Source: Hydractinia symbiolongicarpus (taxonomy: Eukaryota > Cnidaria > Hydrozoa > Anthoathecata > Hydractiniidae). Taken from it: a stretch of DNA of 64,000 nucleotides. The DNA lies in assembly GCF_029227915.1 (NCBI RefSeq), contig NC_079878.1:12090001-12154000 (forward strand). Direction: 5' to 3'. Within the stretch, counting starts at the first letter, position 1, and every line of letters starts with the position of its first letter. The position numbers were made by a program, and so were the translations under genes. This document shows positions 24,661-36,024 of this stretch, one piece after another. The notes beneath the pieces were generated by a model that was not told the origin of the DNA, did not search any database, and saw nothing but the letters and a program-made list of their open reading frames with translations.

Positions 24661-24922
24661 TTTTTGAAAAACCTGCCAACTCACACCGAAAAAGATGGCA
24701 GGAGGAGTCAAGCTGGCTATCCGTCACAAGGTCACCTACCTTATTTTATGAAATTAACGGGTCATGAAATTAACGCGGTTTTCAAAATTCGTGTTAATTT
24801 AATGACTGTTAATTAAATGCAGTGAAAATTTAAAGACTGTTAATTTGACTCTTTAATATACTGTTAATTTGGTAACTTTTTTACAATATAAAAGAATAAA
24901 AAACACAAAAATATAATTTTTT

Positions 24923-25075
24923 TTACAAATTTTCTACTATTTCCTCCTCATCGGACGATAGCTCAACGGTGTTCTGTTTTTCAGCGATCCTTTTTAAAAT
25001 AGCTTTTGTATCATCATAATTTGATTCAAGTGGAAAATTAACTGAAAGAACCTTAAATTTTTCAATTTTTAACAT
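24923..25075 (-). pseudogene. Short C-terminal-like ORF inside the TA transposon
   Basis: A 50-codon frame on the minus strand ends in an acidic run (VELSSDEEEIVENL) after a helical-looking DDTKAILKRIAEKQ. Acidic C-terminal tails are common in pogo-type transposases, so it may be the last piece of this element's transposase. No catalytic motif is present and no homology could be tested. Confidence 0.35.
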
Positions 25076-25134
25076 TGTCTTTCCAAACAACTTTTATTTC
25101 GATTTCCAAACCGCCTTGTAATTTTTTTTATTAT

Positions 25135-25360
25135 TCCGAATATTTATACCCTAGTAACTTCAGTGTTTGAAACACTGTTATTAATGTGGGTCCTGTGTTC
25201 GGAATGTATACATTAGGTATACACCAGCATTGCCTACCAATTTCCCTCACATGGCATGGGGCGTAAAGACACTTAGTAAACATGCCCGCGCTGTTAACCG
25301 AACCACGGACCTTGTGATTACGAAGCGAACTCCATAACCACAAGACCACAAGCCATAATA
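25135..25360 (-). mobile_element. tRNA-derived SINE inside the TA transposon
   Basis: Reading minus strand from about 25355, the head GGCTTGTGGTCTTGTGGTTA resembles a tRNA A-box region. A B-box-like GGTTCGGTTAAC follows about 45 nt later, near 25300. The distal part contains CAGGACCC-C-TT-ATAACAGT and ends in an A-rich stretch (about 25120-25135), matching the tail of the SINE at 54065-54376. Confidence 0.6.
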
Positions 25361-26218
25361 GAGGAGACCGCTTAACTACCGTGGATTTGACTGTTGCCGT
25401 AATTTGCTTCGTGTGATATTGCATATTCTCAAATTCACGTTAATTAAATGCTTCTTTTAAAATAATTTCATTGAACCGCGTTAATTTCTTGACCGTAAAT
25501 TTGCGTTAATTTCTTGACTCGTTAATTTCATGGAATAAGGTAACATGTCTTAACAAAAACACAACGACAGCTGACATAACAGGGAATCGCATTACAGCAA
25601 TTCCTGTAGTACATTCATTACGAGCTACTAGCGTCAATGACATGTCCGTCTTGTTAAGTACAAATTTGGTAACAAAGTGTGGTTGTGTGCAATTTTATTT
25701 TTGTATTACTGGATACTAATATTTTAATAAGTATTAACCTAACTAAGTTTTTGTTAGCATGGTGTGTAGTGACGGTGCAGCATGGTCTTTTCAGATTTAC
25801 AAAGTCAAGTTGGCCATGTAGATTATTATTACGGTACACTTTTGACTGTGATAACTGTATTGTATTCGTTGTCAACTTAATGTTACTGTAGCAAACCATA
25901 TTGACTGAAATTTAAAATGCTCAGTATGAATAAGGCGAACGTTTTTTTTGCTATTATAGAGGAATTCTTTGCGTGTAAGTAACACTTTTTGCTGATCGTT
26001 TTAAAGATTCCAGCGTTGATTTTCTTGTTGTTATCAACGGAATTTTTTTTTTGCAATTGCAGTTTTGCAATGTATAATCTGGTGGAAAGCTAGTGTACGC
26101 AAACTTCCAGCGCATTCGATACTTTCGAAGCTCAAGTTGCGAAAAGTTGTAATTTATCTAAGCTGCACCTTTGATTTCAGGTTATCAGTCTGCCATAAAC
26201 TACGAAATGGTCAAATAA

Positions 26219-26320
26219 ATGAATGTGGGTGAGCTAAAGATGCTCCTCGTGCTTCGTGGTTTAAAGGTTTCAGGTAAAAAGGTTGAATTGGTAGCTAGAC
26301 TGTTTGTGGCTGACCTTTAA
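26219..26320 (+). CDS. Short SAP-domain fragment
   Basis: A 33-residue frame reads MNVGELKMLLVLRGLKVSGK then KVELVARLFVAD. This fits the SAP helix-extended-helix DNA-binding motif (ELK..L..RGL..SGKK.EL..RL). It is too short to be a whole gene: an exon or the remnant of one. It lies between the LITAF pseudogene and the THAP/SWIM-type fragments, and SAP domains are found with SWIM/YqaJ-type proteins in cnidarian genomes (recalled, untested). Confidence 0.5.
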   Translation: MNVGELKMLLVLRGLKVSGKKVELVARLFVADL

Positions 26321-27540
26321 GACTTGACCAGGTGAAGCACTGAGTGTACAATACCTTTCTTCATAAAGTTTTGTAAAAATTCACTAGAGCCTAAGAATGT
26401 TTTTTTACACCTTGTCTAAATCCAACCCGTCTTAAGAGCATCTCGAACCTTTTCCGCACTCCAGCATCGCGATCTGTTTTCTAAGAACGAGGCTGACCCA
26501 AATTTTGTTTCTAGCGTGTGTTGTTTCATTGTTTATATCGGAGCGGAGTATTATCCTCTTTTTTAGCGTGGTTTCCAGGCGTGCCATTTTTTGCTTGCGA
26601 CCATAAGAAACAAGTTCCTGCTTCAAAACCCTTTATAGACTGATAAACCTTTTTGGAAGTTAACATTCCAGCAACCAATATATTGTAATTCCTTAAATTT
26701 ATACTACGTCAGCAATTTACCATGTGACCAAGCATGAAATCGAGACAAGGTCAAAGGCACAGAGATAGGGAACGTTATAGGATTATGGGAGGAGACAATG
26801 TTTCTAGTCCAAAATTGAGTGACCACCTTGTAAACGGATAGTAGAGAGAACACGAAAACAGTCTTGTGTCAGCCTCTACACTCATCTTCTAAAAAAACGG
26901 TTGAGCGTAGCAGAGAAAAAAGAGAGCTGAGAAGAAAAGAACGAAACAAAAGTTGATGACCAGAGCAGGTAAAATGTTCCAATTAAAGAATAAGAACAAA
27001 AAAAATCATTGAATATAAGCTATTTATATAGTTTTCGAAAATTTGTCAACAAAAATGACTAAATTACGTCACCAGTGAGTACATTTTTCGCAGATTTCTA
27101 TTATTTGCCAATTTTTTTCCTTCCTTATTTTTTCCCTATCGTAATAAAGTATTTACTGCGTTCAAGTATTTAAGTCATTTTATTTATGTCCAAAAACTTA
27201 TTCCCAAAAGTTTTCCTTTATTGTTGCATCTCATATACAAGTGACATTTTTATTTTTTTTGAACAGCTTAACCTCAACTTTATTAGCCAAATTCATAGGC
27301 CGGAGGAATGGGCGCTAATGTTTTGCTTGTGGGGAAAAAAATCCATAATGGGGGGTTTGTTGGGCTTCTAAAGTGAAGCAAATGGAGTTAAACACAAAAC
27401 GTCCAGCTTTATATTATGTTATAACGTTATTATAAACATTTAGCTGCATAATCGTATAGTTTAACACTTGGTGGAGACCTTTCAGAATATACTGGAAGGT
27501 GTCATTACAAACGTTAGCTAGCTAAAAACTACAACAAACA
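26321..27540. other. Intergenic
   Basis: No gene recognised; small frames at 26432-26626 (minus) and 27186-27371 (plus) look random. Confidence 0.35.
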
Positions 27541-27870
27541 ATGGTTAAGTGGTCTTTTGCATCAGCCTTGTGTTTCAACAACCACACAACTTTGGGTATT
27601 GATGGGAAACCTTTAAAATTTTATCGTTTACCAAGATTAGAATCTTTAAAATCGCAATATCGGAAGATTTTAAAAACAGATGGTATTAACTGGAAAAATG
27701 GGTATATTTGCTGTGAACACTGGAGCTCCAATAAGAGATTATCAGTGACAGACTTGCCAGATGTTGTCGTTTCAGAAAGAAATTTCCAAAAGCTTGAACA
27801 GAAATATGAGAATGCTAATACCTTGGTAAAAAAATCAGCCACAAAACTTTACAAAAAAAGATTAATTTGA
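27541..27870 (+). CDS. THAP-like zinc-finger protein fragment
   Basis: 109-residue frame resembling the THAP DNA-binding module of DNA transposases and host factors: a cysteine at C11, a 'FYRLPRLESLKSQYRKIL' core with the F-x-x-x-P feature, then ICCEHW (CxxH-type end) and a following 'LPDVVV' that stands for the AVPT-box. The first zinc cysteine of the usual C-x(2-4)-C pair is not evident, so the finger may be defective. A short basic tail ends the frame. It converges tail-to-tail with the fragment at 27849-28337, overlapping by about 20 nt. Confidence 0.6.
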   Translation: MVKWSFASALCFNNHTTLGIDGKPLKFYRLPRLESLKSQYRKILKTDGINWKNGYICCEHWSSNKRLSVTDLPDVVVSERNFQKLEQKYENANTLVKKSATKLYKKRLI

Positions 27871-28337
27871 GGGTACCCATTTTCAAAAACAAGCACTGCT
27901 GGCCTTGCTTCAGTACCATATGACTTTTTGACCATTGCTTTTACATATGTACACAAATTATTAACTAAAGTTTTAACAGTTACTATCTTTCTACTCTGTA
28001 ACATTCTAATAGCCTTTTCTTGCTGGCCTAAACTACCATATTTTTTCATTTTGCAGTAGTTCTTAAATATATCTCCATTGATAAGTGGTAGATCCTCATC
28101 CTTTTTACACCATGTAGCTGTAGTTGGAGGAATATCTGTGGGATCTAAGCTACAACTAAACTTGTAATTTTTCTTTGCTTTGTCTTCTAGACGTTTTACT
28201 AAACGAGGATATCGCATAAACTTTCTAATTTTTATCTGCAGTTCTTAAACATTTCCTGTGGCACACTGACCTATATTTTTTAGCCATTCTGAACATTCTT
28301 CAAAGCTATAATTGCTAACATCCTTTGTATTGTCCAT
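27849..28337 (-). pseudogene. SWIM/YqaJ-type multicopy gene, N-terminal fragment
   Basis: From ATG at 28337 the minus strand reads MDNTKDVSNYSFEECSEWLK, then an in-frame TAA (about 28245), then an open 122-codon stretch with 'DPTDIPPTTATW', 'KAIRMLQSRKIVTVKTL' and 'YVKAMVKKSYGTEARPAVLV', followed by ENGYPQ. The VKAxxKKSYG...RPAxxxF..G.PQ pattern recalls proteins where a SWIM zinc finger and YqaJ-type nuclease follow. Here the frame ends just where the CxCPxG finger should begin. Stop codon plus truncation make it a broken copy. Family identity is from memory of the pattern only. Confidence 0.5.
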
Positions 28338-28362
28338 GTTTATAAACTTTAAAGATAATTAA

Positions 28363-28668
28363 CTCCTATATATACGGAGGTGTGGCACCCAAGGGCTAAA
28401 ATATGCTGATATCAGCAGCAAAAATCTGAAAATCATAAGGCAGAACCACATTTTTTCAAAGTTACCCAGGGTTCCTCGACGTTGTCCATCACATTGGCTA
28501 GCGCTGAAACTTGTGAACGAGACGCAGTTGGAAGCTAAGGAATCGTGGCTTCGAACTGAAGACATGCTGAGAAATGCCATGAGTCGTGCAAGGGAAAGGA
28601 GAGGAAGTCTTAGTAATTTTTTTTCATTGGATTTACAAGAATTTGAGATACCCCACAATGAGAAGTAA
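28363..28668 (+). CDS. Unrecognised ORF, possible terminal exon
   Basis: A 101-codon open frame without an early ATG contains 'PRVPRRCPSHWLALKLVN', 'EAKESWLRTEDMLRNAM' and 'SRARERRGSLSNFFSLDL', ending EIPHNEK. Composition (charged, helical, low in stop-prone codons) looks more coding-like than the antisense frame. A plausible splice acceptor (polypyrimidine then ACCCAG) ends at about 28470. I do not recognise it; it could be part of the THAP/SWIM-type locus or a transposon. Confidence 0.3.
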   Translation, partial: LLYIRRCGTQGLKYADISSKNLKIIRQNHIFSKLPRVPRRCPSHWLALKLVNETQLEAKESWLRTEDMLRNAMSRARERRGSLSNFFSLDLQEFEIPHNEK

Positions 28669-28994
28669 AGAACAGAAACGCCTTTCTGATGTCTGATGAT
28701 GAGGGATGGTCACATCTGGATAATATTCATTTTGTGATTTTAAGCTACCTAGCTAATACCATGCCAGTACTTCAGGGGCACATTTGTTATTAAATAATTA
28801 AGTGTTAAAGTACAAGAGCTAAATATATTAGTTTTATAAGGCTAGCTATACAAAAGATTTTTCAAGGCATTCTGTCATTTCAAATAAAGATAGCTACTTG
28901 CTAGCAATTTGGACCTCCCATAACAGTGAACAGTCAAGACATGAGTATATAGCTAGTTAGGTATGCAAGGCATTGCATGTTGGTTAAATATGTT

Positions 28995-29125
28995 GTCACG
29001 ACAAACAGAAACCTATATTTCATAAATAAATTTCTGCAAATGTTCAGGTTTCTTTTATCGAACAGAAACCTGTTTTTCATAAATAAATATTTGTAGATTT
29101 TCAGTTTTCTTTTATGAAATAACAA
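28995..29125. repeat. ~60-bp unit repeated about twice
   Basis: The block ACAGAAACCT...TTTCATAAATAAAT...TTCAGGTTTCTTTTAT occurs twice in tandem with some divergence. Confidence 0.5.
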
Positions 29126-31012
29126 AATTTTGGAAAGTATAGCCAGAAGTAATATTCGCTTGGAGCCGGAAGACGTAAGTCTCTGTCCAGGTTAAGACTT
29201 AGTAAAGGGTAAACTGTGTCACACGGAGGACACTTAGTGTAATGTGTTACAAATCCAGTGGAGCGCTTATAGCATAAAGGTATAATACATTTTTCATAAA
29301 CCAACATTCACAGGACTTATGATGAAGCCTATTGTTACTTCTGCAAAGCAAATACAGTTGTTTAGCATTTTTCATTTTGCATAATAAGTTCCTGTAGATA
29401 TTCAAAGATTAATTGTGAGTGGCACCAGGCTGAGCGATTAGTGCAAGTAAACGTGTTGCAGATCCAGGTGGACAAAAAAATAACTTCTAACAACTTTGTA
29501 TTTATAGAGCTGGATAAGGTATATGGTCCTAAACCTGGGACACATTTTATCTGTTTGAATTATTTTAAATCCTGAGAATCACTTTGAATGTTATCTGTAC
29601 ACATGGCTTGTCAAAATAATATGCTTTCAAAAAAGGTTTATCGGCGTCCCCAAAAATGGCTAAATTCAGGAACTCAAGAACTATAATAGTAGCAAAAAAA
29701 TTTTTTGGGTTCATTTCATCAAACTGGTCTAAAAACATGTAATACTAAGTTTCAAGTCATTATTTCAATTTTTACTGAAGTAATAGGACTTTTACTTATT
29801 ACGGTTTTAGCATAGTTTTTCATACTGCTGACACCAAAATGGCTGCAGGGACTAATCGGTTTGAAATTAATTTATATTATTTTTATAACAACCTTTTTCT
29901 ATTTATGTGTTTTTATTTTCCTGCAAAAGTTGTTCCATAGCTTATGTATATCACATTATGATAAGGACGAAAAAGTTACTGTGCGACATGGGTTTTGAAC
30001 CTTATAAATTTCCAGCGAGAAATTTGAAAACTAATAAATGACAAAATCGCAAAATCTTAAAAATTTTCAATTTTGTTAATGTGAAAGTAATCCACTTGAA
30101 AAGGTTTCTGAGGTTTTTTATGAAGAAATCTTCCATATTACCCATTATGGGGTAACTTGATGAACAATGAGATTTCCCGCAGGTGTTCTGTAGTATGTGT
30201 AATATAATTTTAAAAACTGCGATGTAATTTTCCTCTTAAGTTTTGATTTTAAACCCAGCTAAAAAGCTCAGCCTTGTCCTTTTATACTTAGTCTAGCTAG
30301 CTATAGCGAAAAAATTTAATATTTAAACTTGACCTATTTTACTGAGTATTAAGTAATTAATTAGTAGTAGTTTAATCCTTAATGTAGCTATATAGGGTAG
30401 CTAAGCTACCTGTAAGAACAACATAAAACAACGTCGAGGCTGTTCTCTTTTGTAAACAAACCCAGTGGTATTTTTGTAATAAGTACCAAATGTGTGCATT
30501 TCTTGCGCTTATGAGTGTAATCAAAGTGCCGTGTACGTAAATCCTAAAAATTTATGTCATTGGCTCACTCTTTACGAATGACACCACATAACAAAAAAAC
30601 CGTGCTTTGCTATTTCCCTTAACCTCTACCGAGATTTGGTTGTGATATATATCAGAATTAATTGTCTTTAATAATCGATATCATAAATAAACTATATACT
30701 TTTGCAATATACAACGTTTTTCTTCGATTTATTATTATTTATCTAGCCAAGTACATCAAAACAATCGCCGCCATTATGATTTTTTTCCCTACAAGTGAAT
30801 TCAGACGAACTTGACCGCGCCGTATGAATTTGGCTAATTGCCTACCAAATACCATCTGTCCCAGGGTATCTTCGCCCCTGAACCGTTATTACGCCGCTAT
30901 TAAATTAACTAAAAAGGAAAATGCGCTGGGAACGAAGGTTGATCAGATACGCGTTGGTGTAAAGCAATCAAGCAGTGAAAAAATAGTTCTTTTGTGGACA
31001 CAGATTATATTT

Positions 31013-31018
31013 ATAATA

Positions 31019-31108
<90 letters not shown>
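31013..31108. repeat. AAT trinucleotide microsatellite
   Basis: About 95 bp of (AAT)n with one interruption near 31070. It generates artificial poly-Asn or poly-Ile frames on both strands. Confidence 0.97.
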
Positions 31109-31109
<1 letters not shown>

Positions 31110-32160
31110 GTGTAATTTTATTAGTTAGCAAAAAAAAAGACAGCTGTTTCAACATTTCTCAGTTGTTACTCATTTTAATTAGAAGTCCCAGGGCATCCCA
31201 AGCCCAGCGTCGCAAAGGTCGCAGGTTCCAGCTTGACTTTAATCGGTTGTCTAGTTTGAGACAAATGTGAGATTTCCAAAACACATGTAAAAGCTTTAAA
31301 TAATCTAGAACCGATTTTGTGTCCCTTACTGAATGTAATTGCTGGGTATATCTTACAAAATGTGAGAAGTAGTATCACTGGTGCAGGGTTTCTACAAGCA
31401 TCAGCTAAAAGTGAGGCAGCATTAACAGGCTTAACATCTTTTAGCTTTCAATATATATTTATAATTTTCTTATATTTAAAATCATTGTAATCTCATCCCT
31501 TCCCTGGAAAAAGAGGTAAAATTATTTCCTTTTTCTTGACCCAAGTGAGAAAATACGAAAAAAAGGATTTTTGAAACTCTTCACGCATTCTTTGTCTTCT
31601 TTACTAGCTACAGTTGTTAAAGAATCAGAAAATTAGACTTCGGCGTGTGATATTTTCCATAACACAAACATTTCTCTCGTGATGCCATAAGCCAATCTTT
31701 GATGCAGAATGTCAACACTGCTTAAGAATTTTCGTGAATTTAGAAGAGCAGGGGAGAGCCCCCACTTTGGAAATTGTAGCGCCACCCCTAAAGAGTCATG
31801 CCGGGAGTAGTTCAGGCAGACAAACAGACGTGGAGCTATTTTTGGAATCAAATTACCAAATCAAAAACAAACTTTTTGTAACTTTTGTTCATTTTTAGCT
31901 GTTTACATTGTTCAATGACTGTTTACACTTCCCTAACTAAAACCTCTGCGTTAAAGGGTGTGTATTATTGTTGATATAGTTCATCTTATATCAGATTTCA
32001 AGAAAGGCCTATACACACGTCGAGTATATTTTACGCACTACATTTTATTCATGTTTTATGTTATTCATGTATTTTCTGAAAAGAGGCAAGTTTTTTTTTG
32101 CTTCTTTGTAAAACACAAGACTAAAACGTAAGTAAATAAATATGTAACTTCATGTAAAAT

Positions 32161-32192
32161 GCATATGATATCTCAGGCGAGATATCATATGC
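32161..32192. repeat. Perfect 14-bp-arm palindrome
   Basis: Arms GCATATGATATCTC and GAGATATCATATGC are separated by AGGC. Perfectly symmetric; function unknown, probably a foldback remnant. Confidence 0.85.
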
Positions 32193-32386
32193 ACGAACTT
32201 CTTATAAATGTAAACATACTTTTATTGACAATTGCTTGAAAAACTGACAGTAATTAGTTTCGTTGTGGCATCCGACAAACACTAAAGATGGCTGGTAAGA
32301 CTATGTTTTGAAGTATTTCACTTGGAAAACTAAAAACTTGTGCATTTTTCTGCTGTTCTTCTTTCACATTTACAATTTCCTTTACA

Positions 32387-32512
32387 GTAAGCTCCCAGTA
32401 ACTCGAACCTCCGATAACTCGAACATACTTCAGCTCGACCCATTTTTGGCCACAATATGGCCAATTTTTTTTGATAAATCGAACGTTTTACTCGAGAAAA
32501 GGAAATCAAAGA
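32387..32512. mobile_element. Tigger/pogo-like terminal sequence
   Basis: Begins CAGTAAGCTCCCAGTAACTC and continues with repeated CGATAACTCGAAC motifs. CAGT ends and TCGAAC repeats are typical of Tigger-type termini. Only one end is recognised; no second end was located. Confidence 0.4.
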
Positions 32513-33775
32513 TTAGATAAATTTCAGATTTTAATTTTTTTTTTCGATTTTTGCCACGTGAGTTAGAATCTTCAGTATCGCCTGATGATATGTAGATAGA
32601 GACAGTGCAGACCTGGATGCCTCTAAGTTGATGGTATCCAGACTACTAGAAGCTATCAGCTTCGATTTCGTTTTTTTACCAAAAAGGTCCTTGGAACCAG
32701 GTTATTATGATTTCTAACAATAAGATAATAAGGACAGTAATGCATTATGGGCCCTATTACAGGGACCGCTGAGGTTCGGAGAAATTTTCGGTTTTTTTCT
32801 GATGCGAGAAAAGTTGTTCTGCTGTAGTAAGTTGTTTGATGAATTGCGCTTTGCTGCTGTCTGTTTACCAGCATTAATATCGCCAGGTTTATGTATAAAT
32901 CACAAACAAGAAAACGAACAACTTGTTGATTTGTATTAAAATCATGGCTTGAAATGTCGTCGACTGCTACCCTACTAAGCTAATTTTAGGATTAGCCTAT
33001 TCAGTTAATATTTTGCCAATGCAAAAACAGCTGTTTTAACAGGGCGGGCAAATGGCAATTTTTTGCTGTCATAAAAAAAAAATAATTAAAACGACTGAAA
33101 TTTTTGGATTGCGTATATTTTAATTGCTCTTATCTTGGTTAGGAGAGACGTCCTCACCAAACTTGCCATGCTTATCGGCTATATGCGTGATGTGGCAATG
33201 TGGCACTCCACATTTTCCTTTCCTTTTTTACACATCGCCGTTAAAGATAGTGTATGCATGTCTAAAACCTTAGGGTATAGCCAAAATGTTCTCGTTTTCA
33301 AATCAGCCGTTATCAAAACATCGACCATCGACATTTTCAAAAAATATTGAGCTACGTATTTGAACGCCTAAATACTAAAAAAATATCGAGTTAAAATTTC
33401 GCTTTTTTTAAAATATCGCTGCCTTAAAATCTGTAATATTAATGTTTTATATATTTAGTTGTATTGTGTATACACTTTTTTATAATAACAAAAAAAAGTG
33501 TTCCTAATTTTTCTAAAGCTTGGTATTTTACAAATCTTTGAGACCTGGAATATATTATTTGAGTCTGTGAAAAATCCTACGTTAAAAGATATTTTTAATG
33601 TTGACTTTCACAAAAAAGAGAAAATCGGTAAAATTCCAGACTTGCCATTGTTTTTATTTTGTTTTTATTGTTCAACAATTTTCAGCCATATTGTTGTTCT
33701 TATAAAATTATTTTATGTATGCAATTAAAGTCGGTTATGATTCAAAGTTCCAACAAGAAGCCCTGGGGGCTCTAA

Positions 33776-34522
33776 GAATTTCCGCTCGCTACCAAAATAT
33801 TTGATGACAACCTGCTAATTCGTTGTTATCGTGCCAAACATTCGAAGAGGTTTGGTGCTTGAAGCTCTGAAGATAAAACACACAAGTGACATTACATCTT
33901 ACAACAAACGCAAACAAAACGAAACGTGTCAAAATAAACTCACACTTTAAAAGAAATTGCGAACAAAAATTATAGCCTATCATTCATGGTTGAAACGTTT
34001 ATGGTCTTAAACGGCATTTAGTTGACCAAAAAACAAGATTTTGATGCCACCATCATGTTCAGCATACTTTTTTTATTAACTGTGTCAAATTTTGTCGAAA
34101 ATAAAGTAGTTTAAATTTTTGGACCAATTTTGGCCTAAAATGACATTTCAGGTGGCAAAAAATCAAAATTTTGATGTCACCATCATGTTCAGCATATTTT
34201 TTTGTGATCTGTGCAGAATTTTGTCGAAAATAAAGTAGTTTTAATTTTTGGACCAATTTTTGCTAAAATGAGATTTAGGTGGCCAAAAATCGAAGTTTTG
34301 ATGTCACCATCATGTTCAGTATACTTTTTTTGTTAACTGTGCCAAATATTGTGGAAAATAAAGTAGTTTTAATTTTTGAACCAATTTTGGCGTAAAATGA
34401 AATTTAGGTAACCAAAAATCAGAGGAACGTGAAATCCCAGGGTCGATTTTTTCTCAAAAAATGCTCCAAAAGAAAAAACGACGGTTTCAAAGAATTTCCT
34501 ACGCCTTCGGGCGCGGAAATTC
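33776..34522. mobile_element. MITE with internal tandem repeats, copy 2
   Basis: Begins GAATTTCCGCTCGCTACC and ends GGGCGCGGAAATTC, the same inverted ends as 17132-17986. The left ~240 bp and the right ~90 bp are near-identical to copy 1. The middle (about 34010-34430) is a ~120-bp unit repeated about three times and differing in number from copy 1. Confidence 0.75.
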
Positions 34523-34691
34523 AATAATAATAATTAAGAATTGAATTTTAAAATTTTTAGAATATTCAATGATTTTGTTTTCTACATATTACTCGGTTAA
34601 GATCCACTTCAGTATTTTTTTTCAGATTATTCCTCTATAGCGCAAATATTTAAGTCGCAGGGTTTAGTTTTTATAGGAGAGGTGAAAAACC

Positions 34692-34738
34692 TTTTTGCTA
34701 CCTCGCCACAAAATAAATTTTAGGCGAGGTAGCAAAAA
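34692..34738. repeat. 16-bp perfect inverted repeat
   Basis: Arms TTTTTGCTACCTCGCC (34692-34707) and GGCGAGGTAGCAAAAA (34723-34738) enclose 15 nt. Probably a short foldback element. Confidence 0.8.
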
Positions 34739-35355
34739 TTAAGCAACGTCTAAATCCCAAAATCTAATAAATTAACTACTATAACCACACACAAATAACT
34801 ATGTTTCATAAATAAATAATCATATTCCTTTGTAGCAACATTTTTACAAAGTTTTTATGGCTGTGTTGGTAAAAAATAAGACCTTTAACTCAAGATAACC
34901 AAGTATATTTTACATACAATCGTAGTGCTAGCCAGGAGACCCAGCGTAATTTTTCTTATCACCGGGAAATCGGAGTAGTTAAGGTGGGAAAAAACGATAT
35001 TTCTGCGGCTAAAATCTGACCGCGCTTTTTTAATGACTAATTCTATTGCTCTTTGCTCACGTGGTCCATGTCGGGGAAACCCTTTTCATCGAATATTCCA
35101 GCGAGTGGTTTCACTCACCCTAACAAACATTAGTAAACTATAACGTTTTTACCATAGTAAGATGTGGCCAAGCATGGTAAACAACTCACAGATAAATTAA
35201 AATGGCCTCCGAAGCGATCAGTCACATTGTTTAATTTAAACTCGGGGTTTCCGCTGAGTCATTCGTTCACGTCTAGAATTTGCTTGAGAGAAACTCATTT
35301 TATCAACTCGAAGAGAAAGCTTAGTTAACTAGGCTATCGTAGTGCCAGCATTAGG

Positions 35356-35885
35356 TTTCGCGGTTTTTGGGGCCTTTCCGCGAAAGTTTCTTCTGCGAAT
35401 TTTTCTAAAACGTATGTCCGCGAAAGTTTTTTCCCGCGAATTATTTTGTAAATTTAGTTCCCAGTGAAGGCTATTTATATTAATTGTATTTAACTACTCA
35501 GTAAAAGCAAAAAACAAGTATCATTGTGAGTTTATAGGAATGGCTTTGAGAAAAAAAGGCTTAGAAACTATAACGAAGGTGATAAAGAAGCAAAACAATA
35601 ATTTTTGTAATTTTCGTCAACGAGAAAATAATTTTCATTCAAAACGCTAATGAAATTTCGGAAGATTGCGAAGACATTATAATCATAGACTAAGAATATT
35701 ATATAGTATTTTTTTTGTGATAAAATAATTACAACATTCATATCCTCTGTTTTATATTGTTTTTTAATACTTCATTATCGGTTCGCGTAAGTTCTTTCCC
35801 GTAAAAAAATTCCAAATTGCTTGTCCGCGAAAGTTTTTTCCCGCGAAATGCAAAATTTTCGCGGTTCTTTCGAACCGCAAAACTT
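35356..35885. repeat. Foldback-like element with TTCGCGG ends
   Basis: Copies of GCGAAAGTTTTTTCCCGCGAA occur at both ends (about 35410-35440 and 35825-35848) in an otherwise AT-rich 530 bp. The inner right end has a TTTCGAACCGC hairpin. Boundaries approximate. Confidence 0.4.
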
Positions 35886-36024
35886 TCTTGCAGCGGGTTC
35901 GCTTTTTCACAACATACATCCAACTTCGAACGAGAAGTTGTGATGAGATGGCAATTTCAATAACAAATCGAACGTGCAATATGGCGGTTTCAGCTTTGTT
36001 TACAAATCTTTATCTTCTTTATCT

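Larger units (their letters stand above)
24739..25540. mobile_element. TA-flanked DNA transposon with ~38-bp inverted repeats
   Basis: The left end CCTTATTTTATGAAATTAAC and the inverted right end CCTTATTCCATGAAATTAAC continue matching for about 38 bp with a handful of mismatches. Both sides are bordered by TA (24737-24738, 25541-25542). It sits inside the LITAF pseudogene, whose sequence resumes exactly outside. TA target sites suggest the Tc1/mariner/pogo superfamily. It keeps one short minus-strand frame (24923-25075) and a SINE insertion (about 25135-25360), so it is non-autonomous. Confidence 0.78.
24662..26045 (+). pseudogene. LITAF-like pseudogene, split by a transposon
   Basis: This is a degraded copy of the LITAF-like gene at 36940-37807. 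24662-24738 matches the start of its exon 2, including one GQ/PGY repeat unit. 25541-25690 matches the rest of exon 2 ('ACAGCAATTCCTGT' is shared). 25680-25760 matches the exon-2 end and the start of the intron. 25955-26045 matches exon 3 ('TTCTTTGCGTGT', 'CGTTTTAAAGATT'). Intron sequence is retained, so this is a segmental DNA duplication, not a retrocopy. Frameshifts and stops destroy the zinc-binding cysteines, and an 802-bp element occupies 24739-25540. Confidence 0.8.
28669..33775. other. Gene-poor, repeat-rich stretch
   Basis: No gene recognised. It holds a ~60-bp duplicated unit (28995-29125), an AAT microsatellite, a palindrome at 32161-32192 and a Tigger-like terminal sequence near 32388-32510. 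The long frame at 30824-31270 is an artefact of the AAT repeat. Confidence 0.45.

Noticed and set aside
28359-28658. 99-codon minus-strand frame
   Set aside because: The plus strand of the same stretch looks more coding-like; the minus frame has no domain.
30824-31270. 148-codon plus-strand frame and overlapping minus frame
   Set aside because: Mostly poly-Asn or poly-Ile encoded by the AAT microsatellite; no domain on either side.
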